Below the pieces are notes generated by a model, which saw only the letters and a list, made by a program, of their open reading frames with translations, did no database searches and was not told the DNA's origin. From Microbacterium pumilum (lineage in GTDB: Bacteria > Actinomycetota > Actinomycetes > Actinomycetales > Microbacteriaceae): a stretch of DNA of 64,000 nt. Position 1 is the first letter of the stretch, and the number at the start of each line of letters is the position of its first letter. The stretch is taken from NCBI RefSeq assembly GCF_039530225.1, contig NZ_BAAAOH010000001.1:806001-870000 (forward strand), given 5' to 3'. This document shows, piece after piece, positions 57,903 to 64,000 of this stretch. Both the position numbers and the translations under genes were made by a program.

Positions 57903-59057
57903 GTGATCGTGGAGCAGCTGAGTCTCGTCGACTTCCGCAACTATGCGGTCGCCGATGTCGCGCTCGGCACTGGTCCGAACGTCTTCGTCGGGCGCAATGG
58001 ACAGGGAAAGACGAATCTCGCCGAGGCGATCGCCTATCTCGCAACTCTCGGCTCGCACCGCGTGTCTTCCGACGCTCCGATGGTGCGCGATGGTGCGGAG
58101 TCAGCCGTCATCAGAGCTCGACTCGCCCACGGCGACCGTCGCGTGCTGCTCGAAGTCCAGCTCAATCGGCAGGGGTCGAACAAGGCGCGTGTGAACGGAG
58201 CTCCCGTCAAACCGGGCGAGCTTCCCCGCCACGCGCAGGTCGTGCTTTTCGCTCCCGAAGATCTGCAGATCGTGCGGGGTGATCCGAGCTGGCGACGCCG
58301 GTTCGCCGACCAGCTCCTGGTTCAGCAGGCACCTCGCCTCGCCGGCGTCCTCGCGGACTACGATCGCGTGCTCAAGCAGCGAAACGCCCTGCTCAAGTCG
58401 GCGAAGGTGCGCGGCATCCGTGGTGACGCACTCTCCACACTCGATGTCTGGGATGACAAGCTCGTCGCCCTCGGCACCGAGATCATCGAGGAACGTTCGC
58501 GGCTGGCCGCCGACCTCGCAGCGCCGATCGCCGGTGCCTATGCGGCGATCGCCGGCGCGGACCACAGTCCCGAAATCGGCTGGGCGCTCTCGGTGAGGGG
58601 CGCCGACCGCGAGGATGGGGGCGACGAGGTGACGGACGCCGGAGCTACACCGATCCGGGATCTCTTCCGGCAGGCGCTCTCGGTTCGCCGCACCGCCGAG
58701 CTCGATCGCGGACTGACCCTCGTCGGACCGCACCGCGACGACCTCGTGCTGAGTGTTCGCGGATTGCCGGTCCGGGGATACGCCTCGCACGGTGAGTCAT
58801 GGTCCTTCGCGCTGGCGCTGCGACTCGCCTCCGCCGAGCTGCTCCGGGCACAGTCGCGGCTCGGCGATCCCGTGCTGATCCTCGACGACGTCTTCGCCGA
58901 GCTCGACGCAGGTCGCCGATCGCGGCTGGCCGACCTCGTGGCAGGCTACGAGCAGGTGCTCGTCACGGCTGCCGTCGAAGAGGACGTGCCGACGGCCCTG
59001 CGCGCCCGCACGGTGCGTGTCGAGGCCGGCACGATTCTGGAGGCTGCGGATGCCTGA
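57903..59057 (+). CDS. recF: DNA replication and repair ATPase RecF
   Basis: 384 residues from a GTG at 57903 (IVEQLSLVDFRNYAVADVAL). SMC-like ATPase: Walker A FVGRNGQGKTNLAEAI, signature GLTLVGPHRDDLVLSVRGLP and Walker B PVLILDDVFAELDAGRRSRL; QVVLFAPEDLQIVRGDPSWR is the RecF-specific block. Loads RecA at gaps with RecO/RecR. Its end overlaps the DUF721 gene by 8 nt. Confidence 0.95.
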   Translation: MIVEQLSLVDFRNYAVADVALGTGPNVFVGRNGQGKTNLAEAIAYLATLGSHRVSSDAPMVRDGAESAVIRARLAHGDRRVLLEVQLNRQGSNKARVNGAPVKPGELPRHAQVVLFAPEDLQIVRGDPSWRRRFADQLLVQQAPRLAGVLADYDRVLKQRNALLKSAKVRGIRGDALSTLDVWDDKLVALGTEIIEERSRLAADLAAPIAGAYAAIAGADHSPEIGWALSVRGADREDGGDEVTDAGATPIRDLFRQALSVRRTAELDRGLTLVGPHRDDLVLSVRGLPVRGYASHGESWSFALALRLASAELLRAQSRLGDPVLILDDVFAELDAGRRSRLADLVAGYEQVLVTAAVEEDVPTALRARTVRVEAGTILEAADA

Positions 59058-59583
59058 GCCCGAAGATCACGCGCCCGATCCGACCACCGGCGATGCCGTC
59101 GAACACACCAGCGTGCCCGAAACCATCGCGACCTACCTGCGGCTGCGGGGGCTCGAGCCGTCGGCTCGAGCCTTTCGCAAGCGCCGACGGCGGTACGAAG
59201 ACGATGAGAACGGGCCGTTCACACCGGGACGAGACCCGCACGGCTTCGCCGACGTGCTCGCCGACCTCACCCGGGAGGCCGGCTGGGACACCCAGCTCGC
59301 GCGCGAGGATGTGGTCAGCGCCTGGTCGGAAGTGGCCGGCGAAGACACGGCACGGCACACTCGCCCGGTGGCGTTCTCGGAGGGCACCCTAACAGTCCAA
59401 TCCGACTCGACGGCGTGGGCGAAGCAGCTCCAGCTGATGCGGTCGCACATCCTGTCCGAGATCGTCCGAAGGTTTCCGGATGCGGGGGTTCAGGTGATCC
59501 GCTTCATCGGGCCGGACGTTCCCTCTTGGAAATGGGGTCCCAGAACGATTCCAGGGCGGGGTCCGCGCGATACCTACGGCTGA
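59050..59583 (+). CDS. DUF721 (DciA-like) protein
   Basis: 177 residues from the ATG at 59050, overlapping the recF stop by 8 nt. N-terminal acidic then basic region (RAFRKRRRRYEDDENG) and a C-terminal DUF721 KH-like domain (VSAWSEVAGEDTARHTRPVA, GTLTVQSDSTAWAKQLQLMR, VRRFPDAGVQVIRFIGPD). The family is related to DciA, the common loader/regulator of DnaB in bacteria without DnaC; the position between recF and gyrB is standard for actinobacteria. A helicase-loading role is inferred from the family. Confidence 0.88.
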   Translation: MPEPEDHAPDPTTGDAVEHTSVPETIATYLRLRGLEPSARAFRKRRRRYEDDENGPFTPGRDPHGFADVLADLTREAGWDTQLAREDVVSAWSEVAGEDTARHTRPVAFSEGTLTVQSDSTAWAKQLQLMRSHILSEIVRRFPDAGVQVIRFIGPDVPSWKWGPRTIPGRGPRDTYG

Positions 59584-59659
59584 GGCACGTCCGATATCGT
59601 CCGAACACATTTCCGCGCGTCAGAGGGGCGTAGAGGCCTCGCGCGCGGGTGGGACTTGG

Positions 59660-59665
59660 TAGACT
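59660..59665 (+). promoter_or_regulatory. -10 element of gyrB
   Basis: TAGACT (TANNNT) 40 nt before the gyrB ATG; the hexamer equals the -10 at 613-618. No clear -35. Confidence 0.45.
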
Positions 59666-59669
59666 GTGA

Positions 59670-61745
<2,076 letters not shown>

Positions 61746-61759
61746 ACAAACTCAATGCG

Positions 61760-61800
61760 TTTCGCCTCGCTTCGCTCGCTCGACGACCGAGCCGAGTAAC
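61760..61800. repeat. Dispersed-repeat fragment between gyrB and gyrA
   Basis: CGTTTCGCCTCGCTTCGCTC with GCTCGACGACCGAG resembles one arm of the 26123-26196 palindrome (CGTCTCGCTTCGCTCGCTC...AACGACCG). It fills half of the 86-nt gyrB-gyrA gap. No terminator signal was seen. Confidence 0.55.
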
Positions 61801-61831
61801 GAGATGAGACCACAGACACGGAGACACACGC

Positions 61832-64000
61832 ATGGCTGATGACGAGCGCCCCGAACTGACGCCCGCGCACGACCACGGCAAGATCGACCAGGTCGACCTG
61901 CAGTCCGAGATGCAGCGGAGCTATCTCGACTATGCGATGAGCGTGATCGTCGGTCGTGCCCTGCCCGACGTGCGCGATGGACTCAAGCCCGTGCACCGCC
62001 GGGTGATCTACGGCATGTACGACGGCGGATTCCGTCCCGACAAGTCGTTCTCGAAGTGCGCCCGCGTCGTCGGTGAGGTCATGGGGCACTACCACCCGCA
62101 CGGCGATGCCCCGATCTATGACGCCCTCGTGCGTCTCGTTCAGCCGTGGTCCCTGCGCTATCCGCTGGCGCAGGGACAGGGCAACTTCGGCTCGCCCGGC
62201 AACCAGGGCGCCGCCGCCCCGCGCTACACCGAGACCAAGATGGCTCAGCTCGCGCTCGAGATGGTGCGCGACATCGAAGAAGACACTGTCGACTTCCAGG
62301 ACAACTACGACGGCCAGACGCAGGAGCCCACCGTCCTGCCGGCGCGCTTCCCGAACCTGCTGGTGAACGGCTCGGTCGGCATCGCGGTCGGCATGGCCAC
62401 AAACATCCCGCCCCACAACCTGCGCGAGGTCTCGGCCGGCGCTCTGTGGTCGCTCGAGAATCCGGATGCGACCCGCGAAGAGCTGCTCGAGGCTCTCATG
62501 GAGCGGATCCCCGGCCCCGACTTCCCGACGCGCGCCCAGATCCTCGGCACCCGGGGCATCAAAGAGGCGTATCGCACCGGACGTGGCTCCATCACGATGC
62601 GCGCCGTGGTGAATGTCGAGGAGATCCAGGGCCGCAACTGCCTCGTCATCACCGAGCTGCCGTACCAGGTCAACCCCGACAACGTCGCCGTCAAGATCAG
62701 TGACCTCGCGCGCGAGGGAAAGATCACGGGCATCGCCGACATCCGTGATGAGACGTCGGACCGCACCGGCCAGCGCCTCGTGATCGTGCTGAAGCGGGAT
62801 GCCGTCGCCAAGGTCGTGCTGAACAACCTGTACAAGCACACCCAGCTGCAGGAGAACTTCGGCGCGAACATGCTCGCGATCGTCGACGGGGTGCCCCGCA
62901 CCCTGCCGCTCGACGGGTTCATCACGCACTGGATCGACCACCAGATCGAGGTCATCGTCCGGCGTACGCGCTACCGGCTGCGCAAGGCCGAAGAGCGCAT
63001 GCACATCCTGCGCGGCTACCTCAAGGCGCTCGACGCGCTCGACGAAGTGATCGCGCTGATCCGCCGCTCGCCGACGGTCGAGGATGCCCGAGAGGGCCTC
63101 AAGGGTCTGCTCGACATCGACGACATCCAGGCGGATGCGATCCTCGCGATGCAGCTGCGCCGCCTCGCCGCACTCGAGCGCCAGAAGATCATGGATGAGG
63201 CCACCGAGCTCGAGACGCAGATCGCGGGCTTCAGGGCGATCCTGGCCGACGAGTCGCTGCAGCGGTCGATCATCCGCGATGAGCTGACCTCGATCGTGGA
63301 GCGCTTCGGCGACGACCGGCGCACCGAGATCCTGTACGGCTACGAGGGCGGGATGACGAATGAGGACCTCATCCCCGAAGAGGAGATGGTGCTCACCGTC
63401 ACGCGCGACGGCTACATCAAGCGCACCCGCAGCGACAACTACCGCCAGCAGCACCGCGGGGGCAGAGGCGTCAAGGGTGCGCAGTTGCGCGCCGACGACG
63501 TGGTCGAGCACTTCTTCGTCACCACGACGCACCATTGGCTGCTGTTCTTCACCACGAAGGGTCGCGTCTACCGCACGAAGGCGTACGAGGTTCCCGAGGC
63601 CGGTCGCGACGCCAAGGGCCAGCACGTCGCGAACCTGCTCGCGCTTCTGCCCGACGAGGAGATCGCCCAGATCCTCGACATCCGCGACTACACGGTCGCG
63701 ACGTATCTCGTGCTCGCAACCCGCAGCGGTCTCGTCAAGAAGACCCGACTGACGGAGTACGACACCAATCGCCAGGGCGGCGTCATCGCGATCAAGCTGC
63801 GCGAAGACGACGAGGTCGTCAGCGCCCTGCTCGTCGACGAGGGCGACGACGTGCTTCTCATCAGCCGCCATGGGATGTCGCTGCGCTTCACCGCGACGGA
63901 CGACGCGCTGCGCCCGATGGGCCGCTCGACAGAGGGCGTGAAGGGGATGTCGTTCCGTTCATCCGACAGCCTGCTGTCGGCATCGGTCGCGCAGGACGAT
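61832..64000 (+). CDS. gyrA: DNA gyrase subunit A (3' end beyond window)
   Basis: 723 codons are present from the ATG at 61832; the reading frame is open to the last base. [20 protein letters not shown], then the [24 protein letters not shown] with Ala93, Pro94 and Asp97, and the catalytic Tyr132 in [10 protein letters not shown]. The C-terminal beta-pinwheel begins near residue 510 ([15 protein letters not shown]) and includes the GyrA box [11 protein letters not shown]. Breaks and rejoins the G-segment. Ala93 replaces the common quinolone-contact serine, as in mycobacteria. Confidence 0.97.
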   Translation, partial: MADDERPELTPAHDHGKIDQVDLQSEMQRSYLDYAMSVIVGRALPDVRDGLKPVHRRVIYGMYDGGFRPDKSFSKCARVVGEVMGHYHPHGDAPIYDALVRLVQPWSLRYPLAQGQGNFGSPGNQGAAAPRYTETKMAQLALEMVRDIEEDTVDFQDNYDGQTQEPTVLPARFPNLLVNGSVGIAVGMATNIPPHNLREVSAGALWSLENPDATREELLEALMERIPGPDFPTRAQILGTRGIKEAYRTGRGSITMRAVVNVEEIQGRNCLVITELPYQVNPDNVAVKISDLAREGKITGIADIRDETSDRTGQRLVIVLKRDAVAKVVLNNLYKHTQLQENFGANMLAIVDGVPRTLPLDGFITHWIDHQIEVIVRRTRYRLRKAEERMHILRGYLKALDALDEVIALIRRSPTVEDAREGLKGLLDIDDIQADAILAMQLRRLAALERQKIMDEATELETQIAGFRAILADESLQRSIIRDELTSIVERFGDDRRTEILYGYEGGMTNEDLIPEEEMVLTVTRDGYIKRTRSDNYRQQHRGGRGVKGAQLRADDVVEHFFVTTTHHWLLFFTTKGRVYRTKAYEVPEAGRDAKGQHVANLLALLPDEEIAQILDIRDYTVATYLVLATRSGLVKKTRLTEYDTNRQGGVIAIKLREDDEVVSALLVDEGDDVLLISRHGMSLRFTATDDALRPMGRSTEGVKGMSFRSSDSLLSASVAQDD

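Overview
The window is high-GC actinobacterial DNA. It covers the chromosomal origin region and about 50 kb upstream of it. Gene content and order (rpmH-rnpA-yidD-yidC-jag-rsmG-parA-parB on one side; dnaA-dnaN-recF-DUF721-gyrB-gyrA on the other; trxB-trxA; murJ next to a DUF6049 gene; rpsF-ssb-rpsR-rplI-dnaB) and the codon habits (frequent GGATGCC for Asp-Ala pairs) point to Microbacteriaceae, most likely Microbacterium or a close relative. The genus call is inference. I saw no rRNA, tRNA, IS element, prophage or CRISPR array.

Layout. 1-12.4 kb is an accessory stretch of small enzymes, mostly single genes: a YCII/sigma-factor pair, deazaflavin-type reductase, ABM and DUF1330-like barrels, F420-dependent reductase-like NADP protein, DinB, RibD-fold reductases (one truncated), VOC protein, phospholipase D-like protein, secreted GH30 glycosidase with a C-terminal F5/8-type domain, a decayed alpha/beta-hydrolase, a TolB-like lipoprotein, a membrane acyltransferase and an ArsR/SRPBCC pair. 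12.4-19.4 kb holds a PHP phosphoesterase, dnaB and the rpsF-ssb-rpsR-rplI operon. dnaB and rplI are separated by two surface-protein genes on the opposite strand: a cysteine-free chaplin-like four-repeat protein with an LAXTG sortase signal, and a threonine/valine/proline-rich membrane protein. 19.6-40.6 kb is metabolic: acyl-CoA dehydrogenase, two conserved hypotheticals, a GH13 trehalose-synthase-like enzyme, aldehyde dehydrogenase with its DUF779 partner and GAF regulator, a complete dipeptide/oligopeptide ABC importer, 4-alpha-glucanotransferase, CCA nucleotidyltransferase and a methyltransferase. 40.7-64 kb is the origin-proximal core.

How the genes work together. The core encodes initiation (DnaA, DnaN, oriC with DnaA boxes between them), repair (RecF), supercoiling (GyrB, GyrA), segregation (ParA, ParB and four perfect parS palindromes, all within 1.5 kb), membrane-protein insertion (YidC, YidD, Jag), tRNA 5' processing (RnpA), lipid II flipping (MurJ) and thiol redox (TrxB, TrxA).

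The most interesting unexplained structures are: (i) the chaplin-like locus placed inside the conserved rplI-dnaB neighbourhood, with five consecutive strong hairpins behind it and a cluster of DnaA-box-like sites in front of dnaB; (ii) an approximately 80-bp tandem repeat that carries the parS palindrome, beside a twice-frameshifted GIY-YIG nuclease gene; (iii) several families of dispersed intergenic palindromes, one member of which appears to lie inside the DUF779 coding sequence; (iv) five tandem 14-bp repeats at a divergent promoter. No search or alignment was run; family names rest on recognisable motifs and are graded by confidence.
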